Assembly: GCF_003194585.1 (NCBI RefSeq)
Contig: NZ_QHKZ01000008.1
Span: forward strand, 62,001-126,000
Origin: Nocardioides daejeonensis
GTDB taxonomy: Bacteria; Actinomycetota; Actinomycetes; Propionibacteriales; Nocardioidaceae
Length of the DNA stretch: 64,000 bases
Reading direction: 5' to 3'
Part shown: in pieces, positions 45,858 to 54,729 of the stretch
How positions within the stretch are numbered: the stretch's first letter is position 1
Layout of the letters: every line of letters begins with the position of its first letter
Program-made: the position numbers and the translations under genes
Notes under the pieces: model-generated
Database searches by the model: none
Told to the model about the DNA's origin: nothing
Seen by the model: the letters and a program-made list of their open reading frames with translations, nothing else

Positions 45858-48176
45858 GTGAAGACGTCAGGACCTGAGACGCTCCCAGGCCCTCGTGGCC
45901 TGGGACGTCGCCTGACCGGCGCGCTGCTGCTGGTCGTGACGCTGGGAGTGGCGGCCTTCGGGCTCTCTCGCGTCGACGTCGACACCGGCATCTCCTCCTT
46001 CGTCCCACGCGGTGACGACTCGTACCAGCACCTCCTCGACCGAGATGAGGATTTCGGCGGAGAACCGGTGGTGGTCCTGCTCAGCGGAAGCACACGCGAC
46101 GGCATCTTCCTCGACCCCGAGCAACTGCCGCGACTGGTGGGGTTGGAGGGCGAACTCGCCCGCCTCCCCGACGTGGCTGTGGTCTACGGGCCTGGCACGG
46201 TCCTCAACCAGACCGCGGTCGCGCTCCGGGACGTGGTCCTCCAGATCTCCGGGGCCCGCGACAGCATCCAGAACACTTCGCGGGCGAAGGGGAGCAGCAA
46301 GGGGCTCCGTGGCGAGGCGTTGAACGCGTACGTGGACAAGCACCTCGCGTCGTTCGATCGTCGTTACGGCGCGTTGATCGCCGAGGCCATGCCGATGGGG
46401 CTACCGAGCCTGTCGAACCGCAAGTTCGTGGCCTCCGTGCTCTTCGACGACGAAGGGGAGCCTCGTTCGGAGTGGAGGTTTCTCGCGCCGACCGCCAAGT
46501 CGGCGACGCTGTTGGTCCGCCCTCGCGCCGGCCTCGATCAGGCCGGCACCGAGAAGCTCGTGGAGCGGGTCCGCGAGACCGTGGCCGCGGCCGGCCTGGC
46601 GACCGAGGCGCCGGTGATCACCGGGGTCCCGGTGCTGACCTCCGCGCTGTCGTCCGCGGCCACTGACGAGGCGCCCAAGCTGGGGATCATCGCCGTCGCG
46701 GCCGTCGCTCTCGTGCTGATGGTGGTGCCGTGGACCCGGCGGCGTCGCGACCGACTGCGCCCTTTGGTCGCGGTGGTCCTCGGCACGGCCAGCACGTTGG
46801 CTCTCTTCGGGCTGATCGGTCAGTCCATGTCGCTGGGAGTGGTCGCCTTCTTGCCGATCGTTCTCGGCATCGGATCGGACTTCCCGATCTACCTGGCACG
46901 GCGTACCCGCCCTCGTGTGGTGCTGGCGGCTGCTGCAGGCGCGACCCTCGGCTTCGGCAGCCTGATGCTCTCGCCGCTGCCCTTCGTGCGGGAGTTCGGG
47001 CTCGCCCTGGCCCTCGGCCTGCTCTGTACGTTGGGCTGGTCGTTCGTGCTGCGAGGCTGGCTCTCGGGAGGCGTCACGGGCACGCCTGGCGATGCGAAGC
47101 GGCCGCGACGTAGCGCGTGGCAACGGGTGCCCCGTGTTGTCGCGGCCGCGGTCGTCGGGGTGGCTGTGCTGACGGCGGGGCTGGGCTGGGTGGCCCTGCC
47201 GAGCCTGGACGTCGAGTCGCGCACCGATCGGCTCGCCTCCGGCCTCGACGAGGTCGACGACCTGCATGAGGCGGTGGACCGCCTCGGTTTCAGCGGGGAG
47301 GTGACGATCGAGATCCGAGGCGACCAGGTGCTGACCCCCGAGACCCTGGCATGGGCCTCGTCGGTGGAGACCCGGCTCCTGACGGCGCACGGCGACTCCC
47401 TGCGCCCCCTCCTCACACTCGACCGGCTGCTCGACTTCCTCGGTTCGGAGCCGACGCCGGCCGAGATCAGCGCCGGCACGTCGCTCCTGCCCTCCTACCT
47501 CTTCGACGCTGTCATTGCCGACGGTGGCCGGGTCGGCGCCATGACCTTCGGGCTGCGTCTCGATGACGTTGCGGACCAGAAGGCCCTGATCGACCAGATC
47601 CGGAGCGAACTGCCTACGCCCCCCGACGGTCTGGAAGCCGACGTGGTGGGACTGCCCGTGGTCGCGGCGAGCGGGCTTGATGCCGTGTCGGTCAGCAGGT
47701 GGACCATCGGGCTGATCGGCATGGTGGTCGCCGCGCTGGCCGTCGGCGTCGGCCTCCGCTCCTGGCGGGTGGGTGCGATGGTGGCCGCGACCGCGTTGTT
47801 GGCAGCGGGCTGGGTCCACCTGGGGCTGCGCCTGTTCGGGCAGGACCTGACGCCGCTCACCTTGGCGGTCGGTGCACTCATCACCGTGACCGCCTGCGAG
47901 TTCACGGTGATGCTCGCCGAACGGCGGGATCTGGGGCGCGCGGTCACCGTGGCGGCCATGGCCGCCACCATCGGCTATCTCGCTCTGACAGCCTCGCAGG
48001 TGGCGCTGCTCTCCACCTTCGGCTGGGTGCTTGCACTCGGCGTCTCCTCCTCCTGTCTGGCCGCCTGGCTCGTCACCAGCCTGGTCGCCGCGTGGGCCGG
48101 TCCGCATCCGCTGCATGCCGACGCGACTGCCGCCTCGGCCATCGAACCTGAACGAGAGGTCGTGTCATGTCCCTGA
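45858..48176 (+). CDS. MMPL/RND-family lipid transporter in the Mce operon
   Basis: 772 residues from GTG 45858. Two RND halves: a helix near 20-37, an extracytoplasmic domain (about 40-255), helices 260-400, then a second repeat with a helix near 430-450, a domain to about 605 and terminal helices to 750. Features include VAFLPIVLGIGSDFPIYLAR (helix 4-like). Size and topology match MMPL/hopanoid-transporter-like proteins. It lies nine bases after the last Mce gene and overlaps the PpiC gene by ten bases, so it is part of the operon. Confidence 0.88.
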   Translation: MKTSGPETLPGPRGLGRRLTGALLLVVTLGVAAFGLSRVDVDTGISSFVPRGDDSYQHLLDRDEDFGGEPVVVLLSGSTRDGIFLDPEQLPRLVGLEGELARLPDVAVVYGPGTVLNQTAVALRDVVLQISGARDSIQNTSRAKGSSKGLRGEALNAYVDKHLASFDRRYGALIAEAMPMGLPSLSNRKFVASVLFDDEGEPRSEWRFLAPTAKSATLLVRPRAGLDQAGTEKLVERVRETVAAAGLATEAPVITGVPVLTSALSSAATDEAPKLGIIAVAAVALVLMVVPWTRRRRDRLRPLVAVVLGTASTLALFGLIGQSMSLGVVAFLPIVLGIGSDFPIYLARRTRPRVVLAAAAGATLGFGSLMLSPLPFVREFGLALALGLLCTLGWSFVLRGWLSGGVTGTPGDAKRPRRSAWQRVPRVVAAAVVGVAVLTAGLGWVALPSLDVESRTDRLASGLDEVDDLHEAVDRLGFSGEVTIEIRGDQVLTPETLAWASSVETRLLTAHGDSLRPLLTLDRLLDFLGSEPTPAEISAGTSLLPSYLFDAVIADGGRVGAMTFGLRLDDVADQKALIDQIRSELPTPPDGLEADVVGLPVVAASGLDAVSVSRWTIGLIGMVVAALAVGVGLRSWRVGAMVAATALLAAGWVHLGLRLFGQDLTPLTLAVGALITVTACEFTVMLAERRDLGRAVTVAAMAATIGYLALTASQVALLSTFGWVLALGVSSSCLAAWLVTSLVAAWAGPHPLHADATAASAIEPEREVVSCP

Positions 48177-49246
48177 AGTCTGCGTACCGGAGCTCGGTCA
48201 TGGCGCTCCGCGATGATCCGTGGGTCCCCACCGGGGCGCTTCGATGGGTGGCTCTGGCAACCGCCCTCGTTCTGGCGGTCGGCTCGGGCGTTGCGCTGGC
48301 CCAGGTCCGAAGCGATGACGAGCTCGCCGACGGGGTGGCCCTGCGGATCGGGGACCGCGACGTGACCATCGAGATGCTCGACCAGCAGACAGCGACCCTG
48401 GAGGCGCTCTACGGCGTGGTGCCTCCGGTGGACGAGGAGGCAGCCAACGGTTTCCGTCGTGACACGGCCAAGTCCTATGTCCTGGGCGAGGTCATCGGCC
48501 AGGAGGTCCGACGCCGCGGGATCGTGATCGCCGAGAAGAAGGCGCGCGCGGAGCTCAACAAGATCGTCGAGGAGCGTCTCGCCGGGGACCGGGAGGCATT
48601 CGCACGCTATCTCGGCGATGCCGGGATCACCGAGGAGGCCGTGCTCGCCGAGATCAGTCGCACCCTGGCCACCAACGCGCTCTTCGAGGTCGTGGTGGCG
48701 GACGTACCTGACGCGACGATCGAGCAGGCGCAGGAGGAGTACGACGAGAACCGGGCCCGGATGACCACCCCGGAGCGCAGGAGCATCAGCAACATCGTCG
48801 TCGCGAGCGAGGACGATGCCAAGGCGGTGTTGGCCGAACTCGAGGACGGTGGCGACTTCGCCACGGTGGCTGCCACCTCGTCGCTCGACTCCAGCACCAG
48901 CAAGAAGGGCGGAGCACTCGGTACGGTCGAGGCGACCGGCCTGGACGCCGCCTACGCCGACGTGGCCTTCTCGGCACGCAAGGGTGAGTTCTTCGGCCCG
49001 GTGCGCTCCGAGTACGGCTGGAACGTCGGTGTCGTCACCGCCGTCCAGCCGGGGAAGCCGCTCAGCTTCGCCGAGGTGAAGGCGACCCTCGTCGCGGCCC
49101 TGACGAGCCGGGCGCAGGGGGAGAAGTGGGCGAGGTTCCTGGGCGACCTGCTCGAGCGGGCGGAGATCACGTACGCCGACGCCTACCGACCGGCCGACCC
49201 GGATGCGCTGCCGACGGGTTCCATCGACCCCGCGACAGGAGAGTGA
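48167..49246 (+). CDS. exported PpiC/SurA-like peptidyl-prolyl isomerase
   Basis: 359 residues. One N-terminal helix (about 25-47) probably anchors it outside the membrane. A SurA-like N-terminal helical region (about 60-190) is followed by a parvulin domain (about 200-300): RRSISNIVVASEDDA, DFATVAATSSLDSSTSKKGG and GALGTVEATG through EFFGPVRSEYGW. It could help fold the Mce or MMPL extracytoplasmic domains. Its start lies within the MMPL gene end. Confidence 0.85.
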   Translation: MSLKSAYRSSVMALRDDPWVPTGALRWVALATALVLAVGSGVALAQVRSDDELADGVALRIGDRDVTIEMLDQQTATLEALYGVVPPVDEEAANGFRRDTAKSYVLGEVIGQEVRRRGIVIAEKKARAELNKIVEERLAGDREAFARYLGDAGITEEAVLAEISRTLATNALFEVVVADVPDATIEQAQEEYDENRARMTTPERRSISNIVVASEDDAKAVLAELEDGGDFATVAATSSLDSSTSKKGGALGTVEATGLDAAYADVAFSARKGEFFGPVRSEYGWNVGVVTAVQPGKPLSFAEVKATLVAALTSRAQGEKWARFLGDLLERAEITYADAYRPADPDALPTGSIDPATGE

Positions 49247-49250
49247 CGCG

Positions 49251-50915
49251 ATGGCGCACATCATCACCCGAGCATGCTGCAACGACGCCGGATGCGTCCC
49301 GGTGTGCCCGGTCAACTGCATCCACCCGACTCCCGACGAGCCGGACTACCTGACGGCGGAGATGCTCTACATCGACCCCGCGGGGTGCATCGACTGCGGT
49401 GCCTGCGTGGATGCCTGCCCCGTCGGCGCGATCCACGCCGACTACGACCTCCCGGAGGAGTACGCGCGTTTCGAGGAGATCAACGCCCGCTACTTCACCA
49501 CCCCCGACCGCACCGACTACGAGGCCGAGCAGGCCACACCGCAACGGCGGAGCTGGCCCGACGGGCTGGGTCGGCTCAAGGTCGCCGTGATCGGCTCCGG
49601 CCCGGCTGCCCTGTACGCCGCCGAGGAACTGCTCTCCCAGCGCGGCGCCGAGGTGGAGGTCGACCTCTTCGAGCGCCTGCCGGTGCCGTGGGGCCTGGTC
49701 CGCTTCGGCGTGGCACCCGACCACCAGGACACCAAGGCGGCCAGCGGCCCGTTCGCGCGGACGCTGCGCCGCTCGGGTTGCCGGATCTTCCTCAACACCG
49801 AGGTCGGCAAGGACCTCTCGCTGGAGGAGCTCCGCCAGCGCTACCACGCGGTGATCGTGGCCGCCGGGGCGATGGGGGACCGGGCTCTCGGCGTACCGGG
49901 CGAGGACCTGGCCGGCAGTCACTCCGCGACCGAGCTGGTGGCCTGGTACAACGGCCATCCTGACTTCGCAGACCGGGAGTTCGACCTCGGCCACGAGCGT
50001 GCCGTGGTGGTCGGCAACGGGAACGTCGCGCTCGACGTGGCTCGGGTGCTGGTGAGCGAGCCGGCGCGATTGGAGCGCACCGACATCGCCGACCACGCGC
50101 TGGAGCGCCTGCGCGACTCGAAGGTGCGCGAGGTGGTGGTGATGGCACGGCGTGGTCCGCTGGAGGCGGCGTTCACCACCAAGGAGCTGCTCGGCCTCGC
50201 GGAGCTCCCCGACGTCGATCTCGTCGTGGATCCGGCCGAGCTGGACGTCTCCGAGGCGGAGATCGCTGCGCTCGGCGACCCGGCCAGTTCGGTGCCGGCC
50301 TACAAGCTGCAGCTGCTCCGCGAGCTGAGTACGCCGACCGCGAGCCGGGAGCGTCGCGTGGTCTTGAAGTTCCTCGCCTCCCCCCGCCGGATCGAGGGGA
50401 GCGACCGGGTCACCGGCATCGAAGTCGAGCGCAACGAGCTCGTCGAGGCCGACGGCGTACGGCGTGCACGCGGGACCGGCGAGACCGCCACCGTGGAGGC
50501 CGGGCTGGTCTTCCGCTCGGTCGGCTACTTCGGACTCGAGTTCCCGGGCGTGCCGTTCGACGAGCGGCGGGGCGTGGTGCCCAACGACCGCGGTCGGGTG
50601 CTCGCCGCAGCGGAGGGGGAGCCGGTGATGGGCCTCTACACCGCGGGCTGGATCAAGCGCGGGCCGTCCGGGGTGATCGGCTCCAACAAGCGGTGCGCCA
50701 AGGAGACCGTCGGCCAGCTGTTGGACGACTGGACCGCCGGTCGCCTTACCGCCCCGCCGGTGGACGACGATGTCGCCGAGCTCATCCCGGGGCGGATCGA
50801 GCTCGATGGTTGGAAGAGGATCGACAGCCACGAGTCTGCAGCGGGCAAGGCAGCCAAGCGCCCCCGGGTCAAGCTGGTGGACGTGGCCGCGATGGTGGAG
50901 ATCGCGCGCGCCTGA
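49251..50915 (+). CDS. fprB: ferredoxin fused to adrenodoxin-type NADP reductase (FprB-like)
   Basis: 554 residues from ATG 49251. The N-terminal 100 residues carry 3Fe-4S and 4Fe-4S ferredoxin motifs (CCNDAGCVPVCPVNC and CIDCGACVDACP). The remainder is an FAD/NADP reductase with VAVIGSGPAALYAAEEL, VVVGNGNVALDVARV and the closing GWIKRGPSGVIGSNK. It matches M. tuberculosis FprB in length and architecture. It could supply NADPH electrons to oxygenases. It lies four bases after the PpiC gene. Confidence 0.92.
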   Translation: MAHIITRACCNDAGCVPVCPVNCIHPTPDEPDYLTAEMLYIDPAGCIDCGACVDACPVGAIHADYDLPEEYARFEEINARYFTTPDRTDYEAEQATPQRRSWPDGLGRLKVAVIGSGPAALYAAEELLSQRGAEVEVDLFERLPVPWGLVRFGVAPDHQDTKAASGPFARTLRRSGCRIFLNTEVGKDLSLEELRQRYHAVIVAAGAMGDRALGVPGEDLAGSHSATELVAWYNGHPDFADREFDLGHERAVVVGNGNVALDVARVLVSEPARLERTDIADHALERLRDSKVREVVVMARRGPLEAAFTTKELLGLAELPDVDLVVDPAELDVSEAEIAALGDPASSVPAYKLQLLRELSTPTASRERRVVLKFLASPRRIEGSDRVTGIEVERNELVEADGVRRARGTGETATVEAGLVFRSVGYFGLEFPGVPFDERRGVVPNDRGRVLAAAEGEPVMGLYTAGWIKRGPSGVIGSNKRCAKETVGQLLDDWTAGRLTAPPVDDDVAELIPGRIELDGWKRIDSHESAAGKAAKRPRVKLVDVAAMVEIARA

Positions 50916-50945
50916 GACGGCGCGCCATCGAAGGAGAGGAACCGC

Positions 50946-52415
50946 GTGGACCCCCGCACGCCCGTGCTCGTCGGAGGCGGCCAGCTCACGGTGCGCGTCG
51001 ATGCGCCTGAGCCCGTCGACATGATCGTGGCCGCGCTCCGTGCCGCCGCGCAGGACGCCGGTGCCCCGGCCCTGGCGGAGGCCGTTGCCTCGGTCCGGAT
51101 CCCCAAGATGCTGTCGTGGAAGTACCGCGATCCCGGAGCGCTCGTAGCCGAGAGGCTGGGTACGGAGCTGCGACACTCGGTCTACACAGGGGACGGCGGC
51201 AGTCACTCCCAGGCCCTGGTCAACGACGCGGCCGCCGACATCCTGGCCGGTCGGGTGGAGGTGGTGGCGGTCGCCGGGGCGGAGGCCTGGCGCACCCGGA
51301 TGGCCTTGAAGAAGGCTGGTGAGCGACCAGACTGGACCGTGCAGGCCGACGACGTGCCCGTCCCGGAGAAGCGCCCGAGCGTGGCGATGTGGGACGAGAC
51401 CGAGCTGCGCGCCGGCCTGGACCGTCCGGCGTACGTCTATCCGCTGTTCGAGCAGGCGCTGCGTCTGGCAACCGGTGCCTCGCGGGCAGAGCACCTGCGC
51501 GCTGTCTCCAAGCTGTGGTCGCGGTTCAGTGAGGTCGCGGCCGGCAACCCGTACGCCTGGTCGCGGGAGCCGTTGACCGCCGAGCAGATCGCGATGCCGA
51601 CGCCGGAGAACCGGCTCGTGTGCGACCCGTACACGAAGGTGATGAACTCCAACAACTTCGTCGACCAGGCGGCCGCGGTGCTGCTCTGCTCCGTCGAGGC
51701 GGCCCGACGGCACGGGGTGCCGGAGGACCGGTGGGTCTTCGTGCGCTCCGGCGCGGAAGGGGCGGATCGGTCACGGATCGTGGAGCGGGCGCGGCTCGAC
51801 GGCTCCCCGGCGATCCGTCATGCGGCCGCCCGTGCGCTCGCCCTCGCTGACGTGGAGCTGGCCGAGCTCGGACCGGTCGACGTCTACTCCTGCTTCCCCT
51901 CCGCGGTGCAGGTCGCGGCACGAGAGATCGGCCTGCCGCTGGCCGACCCGCGACGGCCGTTGACGATCACCGGCGGGCTCAGCTTCGCCGGCGGCCCCTG
52001 GAACAACTACGTCACGCATGCGATCGCGGCCATGGTCGGTGCAGTGAGAGAGAGCGGGCGACCCGGCTTGGTGACCGCCAACAGCGGCTACCTCACTAAG
52101 CACGCCATCGGCGTCTACGCGCCCTCTCCGGGCTCGGGCTTCCGGCGCGAGTCTGTCCAGGATGCCGTCGACGAGGAGCCCACGGCTCCGGTCACCGAGG
52201 CTGTGACCGAGGCGAGCCCCGGCGTCCTGGAGGCGTGGACCGTCGTCCGGGACCGGACGGGTGAGCCGGAGCAGGGCCTGGCGGCGATCCGTCTCGCCGA
52301 CGGCTCGCGCACGCTGGCCCGCACCTCTGACGTCGCCCTGGCCGGCAGGTTGGTGGAGCTCGAGAGGGCCGATGAGCCTGTGGTCGTCCACCCCGACGCC
52401 GTCTTCACCGCCTGA
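50946..52415 (+). CDS. thiolase-like protein without catalytic residues (TLP1 type)
   Basis: 489 residues from GTG 50946. A thiolase-superfamily core is recognisable (TPVLVGGGQ start, DGGSHSQALVNDAAADIL at the nucleophile loop, GGLSFAGGPWNNYVTHAIAA), but the nucleophilic Cys, the GHP His and the second Cys motif are replaced by Gly, GGP and TANSGY. A C-terminal domain of about 90 residues (from VLEAWTVVRD) is absent in classical thiolases. This matches mycobacterial thiolase-like protein type 1. The function is not known; a non-thiolase lyase or binding role is possible. Confidence 0.78.
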   Translation: MDPRTPVLVGGGQLTVRVDAPEPVDMIVAALRAAAQDAGAPALAEAVASVRIPKMLSWKYRDPGALVAERLGTELRHSVYTGDGGSHSQALVNDAAADILAGRVEVVAVAGAEAWRTRMALKKAGERPDWTVQADDVPVPEKRPSVAMWDETELRAGLDRPAYVYPLFEQALRLATGASRAEHLRAVSKLWSRFSEVAAGNPYAWSREPLTAEQIAMPTPENRLVCDPYTKVMNSNNFVDQAAAVLLCSVEAARRHGVPEDRWVFVRSGAEGADRSRIVERARLDGSPAIRHAAARALALADVELAELGPVDVYSCFPSAVQVAAREIGLPLADPRRPLTITGGLSFAGGPWNNYVTHAIAAMVGAVRESGRPGLVTANSGYLTKHAIGVYAPSPGSGFRRESVQDAVDEEPTAPVTEAVTEASPGVLEAWTVVRDRTGEPEQGLAAIRLADGSRTLARTSDVALAGRLVELERADEPVVVHPDAVFTA

Positions 52416-52536
52416 CCCTGCCCTCCGACTCGTCGTGGTCCACGTCACGTGGGAGTGGCCCCCTGCCGCTCTCGCATACGTGGTCCACTACGCCGGGAGG
52501 CATAGGCCAACCAAGGGAACGAAAGAGGAGACACCG

Positions 52537-53712
52537 ATGACCGAGGCCGTGATCGTCAGCGCCGTGCGCACCCCGATCGGGACGTCGTACAAGGGCACCC
52601 TGCGGGAGATGCTTGCGGAGGAGTTGGCCACGCTGGTGGTCGGCGAGGCCGTGAAGCGCTCCGGCCTGAACCCCGAGGACTTCGGTGACGTCATCCTCGC
52701 CGAGTCGACCGTGGGCGGCGGCGACATCGCGCGCTACGCCGCACTCGCCAACGGGATGGTCGGCGTCCCCGGCCAGGCCGTGCAGCGCTGGTGTGCGGGC
52801 TCGCTCACCTCCATCGGCAACGCCGCCGCGCAGATCCGCTCCGGCATGGAGCAGGCGATCATCGCGGGCGGCACCCACTCCTACTCGACCAGCCCGCAGC
52901 TGATCTCCAAGCTCGCCGACGGCTCGGAGAAGCAGGGCATGCGGCCGTCGTTCCCCTACTACGACACCGAGGAGTACGGCCGCGCCACCGACGACGTGAT
53001 CGTCAACGTGGGCTTCAACATCGCCAAGGAGCGCGGCATCACCCGGGAGGAGCAGGACGCATGGGCGTTCCGCTCGCACCAGCGTGCGATTGCCGCGATC
53101 GACGCCGGCCAGTTCGACGACGAGATCGTGGCGGTCCAGGCCCGGCTCGAGGGCGAGGTCGTGAGCTTCGCCGTCGACGAGCACCCGCGCCGCGGTGGCT
53201 CGTTGGAGAAGCTGGCAGGGCTCAAGCCGATCCGCGAGGTCGAAGGGTTCAGCGTGACCGCCGGCAACTCCTCCGGAGTCAACGACGCCGCGTCGGCGCT
53301 GGCGATCGTCAGCGACGAGCTTGCGGCCGCCCGCGGGCTCACCCCGCTCGCCCGGATCCGCGCCTGGGGCGCCGTCGGCGTGCAGCCGCACTTGTGCGGT
53401 GTCGGCGGTGTGGACGCCATCCCGCTGGTGCTCAAGCGTGCCGGGCTCAGCGTCTCCGACGTCGACCTGTGGGAGATCAACGAGGCGTTCGCCTCCGTGC
53501 CGATCGCCGCGGTCAAGGAACTCGGCATCGACGAGGAGCTGGTGAACCCCTGGGGCTCCGGCTGCTCGCTCGGTCACCCGATCTCCGCCTCCGGTGGCCG
53601 GATGGTCACCACGCTGGCGCACGAGCTCAAGCGCCGCGGCGGCGGGATCGCCGTGGCGTCGATGTGCGCGGCCGGTGGCCAGGGCGGTGCCGTGGTCATC
53701 GAGGCCGTCTGA
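52537..53712 (+). CDS. acetyl-CoA C-acyltransferase (thiolase)
   Basis: 391 residues from ATG 52537, preceded by AGAGGAG; a much longer in-frame extension upstream is rejected. Nucleophile Cys86 in QRWCAGS, catalytic NEAF, His347 in SLGHPISASG and base Cys377 in SMCAAGGQGG. Complete catalytic set. It would carry out the thiolytic step of the pathway's beta-oxidation. The 121 bases upstream separate it from the thiolase-like gene; a hairpin terminator follows. Confidence 0.95.
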   Translation: MTEAVIVSAVRTPIGTSYKGTLREMLAEELATLVVGEAVKRSGLNPEDFGDVILAESTVGGGDIARYAALANGMVGVPGQAVQRWCAGSLTSIGNAAAQIRSGMEQAIIAGGTHSYSTSPQLISKLADGSEKQGMRPSFPYYDTEEYGRATDDVIVNVGFNIAKERGITREEQDAWAFRSHQRAIAAIDAGQFDDEIVAVQARLEGEVVSFAVDEHPRRGGSLEKLAGLKPIREVEGFSVTAGNSSGVNDAASALAIVSDELAAARGLTPLARIRAWGAVGVQPHLCGVGGVDAIPLVLKRAGLSVSDVDLWEINEAFASVPIAAVKELGIDEELVNPWGSGCSLGHPISASGGRMVTTLAHELKRRGGGIAVASMCAAGGQGGAVVIEAV

Positions 53713-53729
53713 GCTTCGCAGCATCGATA

Positions 53730-53773
53730 ACGTCCTGCGAGGTGGTCGCTCCGGCGACCGCTTCGCAGGACGT
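53730..53773. terminator. long hairpin terminator after the thiolase gene
   Basis: ACGTCCTGCGA (53730-53740) pairs with TCGCAGGACGT (53763-53773), with an inner stem GGTCGC-TCCG-GCGACC; CTTTC follows. It is 17 bases after the stop. The rest of 53774-53813 shows nothing further. Confidence 0.85.
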
Positions 53774-53813
53774 CTTTCGTCAGGCCGTAGGAGACGTCAG
53801 CTGGTCGGCCGGC

Positions 53814-53909
53814 TCACACGGTCAGGAACGTGGCCAGGCCGAGGAAGAGCAGGCCGGTGGCAGCAACAGCGGCGATCGTCAGGATCGCCAGGGGCCGGGT
53901 GAGCAGCAT
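53814..53909 (-). CDS. 31-residue single-helix membrane peptide
   Basis: The frame MLLTRPLAILTIAAVAATGL continues with LFLGLATFLTV: almost wholly hydrophobic with one Arg near the start, so one inner-membrane helix. GAGGAGG lies five bases upstream of the ATG. It occupies most of the 303-base gap between the thiolase gene and the patatin-like remnant. No known family is recognised. Confidence 0.6.
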   Translation of the reverse strand: MLLTRPLAILTIAAVAATGLLFLGLATFLTV

Positions 53910-54015
53910 CGTGCCTCCTCAGAAGATGTCGTCCCTGCCCCCATCGGCACGGTGTCCCCCGACCTGAGCACGTGTTCACGAAGGGCCTGGCCGGACCTTC
54001 TCCAACCGGAACCTC

Positions 54016-54493
54016 TCAGTGGCGGTGGAGGCCGATCGCGGCAGCCTGCTGAGGCGGCGAGAGCACCGGCTCGTCAAGCGCTGCGGCCGCGCGATCGTGA
54101 GCGGCGCGGATGAGGCGACCGGCATGGCCGAAGCTGCTCGGTGCGACCGTCACCGGGCAGGGTGGCGGCAGCACGTGCAGGGTGGCTGCTCCCGCGTAGG
54201 AGGCGATGTCGAGAAGGAGTCGTTGATGGATCAGGATCGTCATCGCCTGCATAGCCGCCCCGAGGACGGTGGTCGGCGGCGCGGTGCGCGCGCAGGCGAA
54301 TCCCGACGGGAGCACGTAGATCCACCGCATCGGGCCCGAACGGGTGGCCCGCGATGAAGGCAGCGTTCAAGCCGCCGGCCGAAGTGCCCACCAGCAGGTC
54401 TGGTGCGATGGCGCGCTCGGCGAGCGCCTGCAGCATCCCCACCTGCACCGCGCCCAGACTCGCCCCGCCGGAGAGCACGAAGGCAGTCGTCAT
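54016..54493 (-). pseudogene. patatin-like phospholipase pseudogene with internal deletion
   Basis: The 5' part (54493 to about 54330) encodes MTTAFVLSGGASLGAVQVGM and the nucleophile motif GTSAGG. The 3' part, in another frame (about 54330 to 54016), encodes RWIYVLPSGFACARTAPPTT through PPPCPVTVAPSSFGHAG, the usual C-terminal end of actinobacterial patatin-like proteins. About 150 middle residues, including the catalytic Asp-Gly-Gly region, are missing and the reading frame changes at the join. The homologous ends are still well conserved, so the deletion looks recent. Confidence 0.75.
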
Positions 54494-54504
54494 CGAAGCG
54501 CCGC

Positions 54505-54729
54505 TCAGCTCGGCTCGGCCAGAAGCTCCAGCAGCGTCGCGGCTTCCTCGGCACAGGCGCCGCAGCCGGCCAGGTGGACCTCCATCCGAAGATCATGGTG
54601 ATCGGGGTCGGCCGCGCGCGCCTCGACGTACTGATCTATCCGGTCGAAGCACTCATCGCACGAGAGGTACGGCGCGGTGTCGCGCAGCAGGCCTTCGACG
54701 GCGGCGGCGTAGGGGTGGGCGTCGTTCAT
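54505..54729 (-). CDS. zinc-binding anti-sigma factor-like protein
   Basis: 74 residues. The H-x3-C-x2-C motif in HLAGCGACAEEA with an upstream CDECFDRIDQYV matches the ZAS fold of mini anti-sigma factors. It overlaps the sigma gene stop (ATGA) and is translated from the same message, so it probably holds the neighbouring sigma factor and may release it on oxidative or zinc stress. Confidence 0.85.
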   Translation of the reverse strand: MNDAHPYAAAVEGLLRDTAPYLSCDECFDRIDQYVEARAADPDHHDLRMEVHLAGCGACAEEAATLLELLAEPS

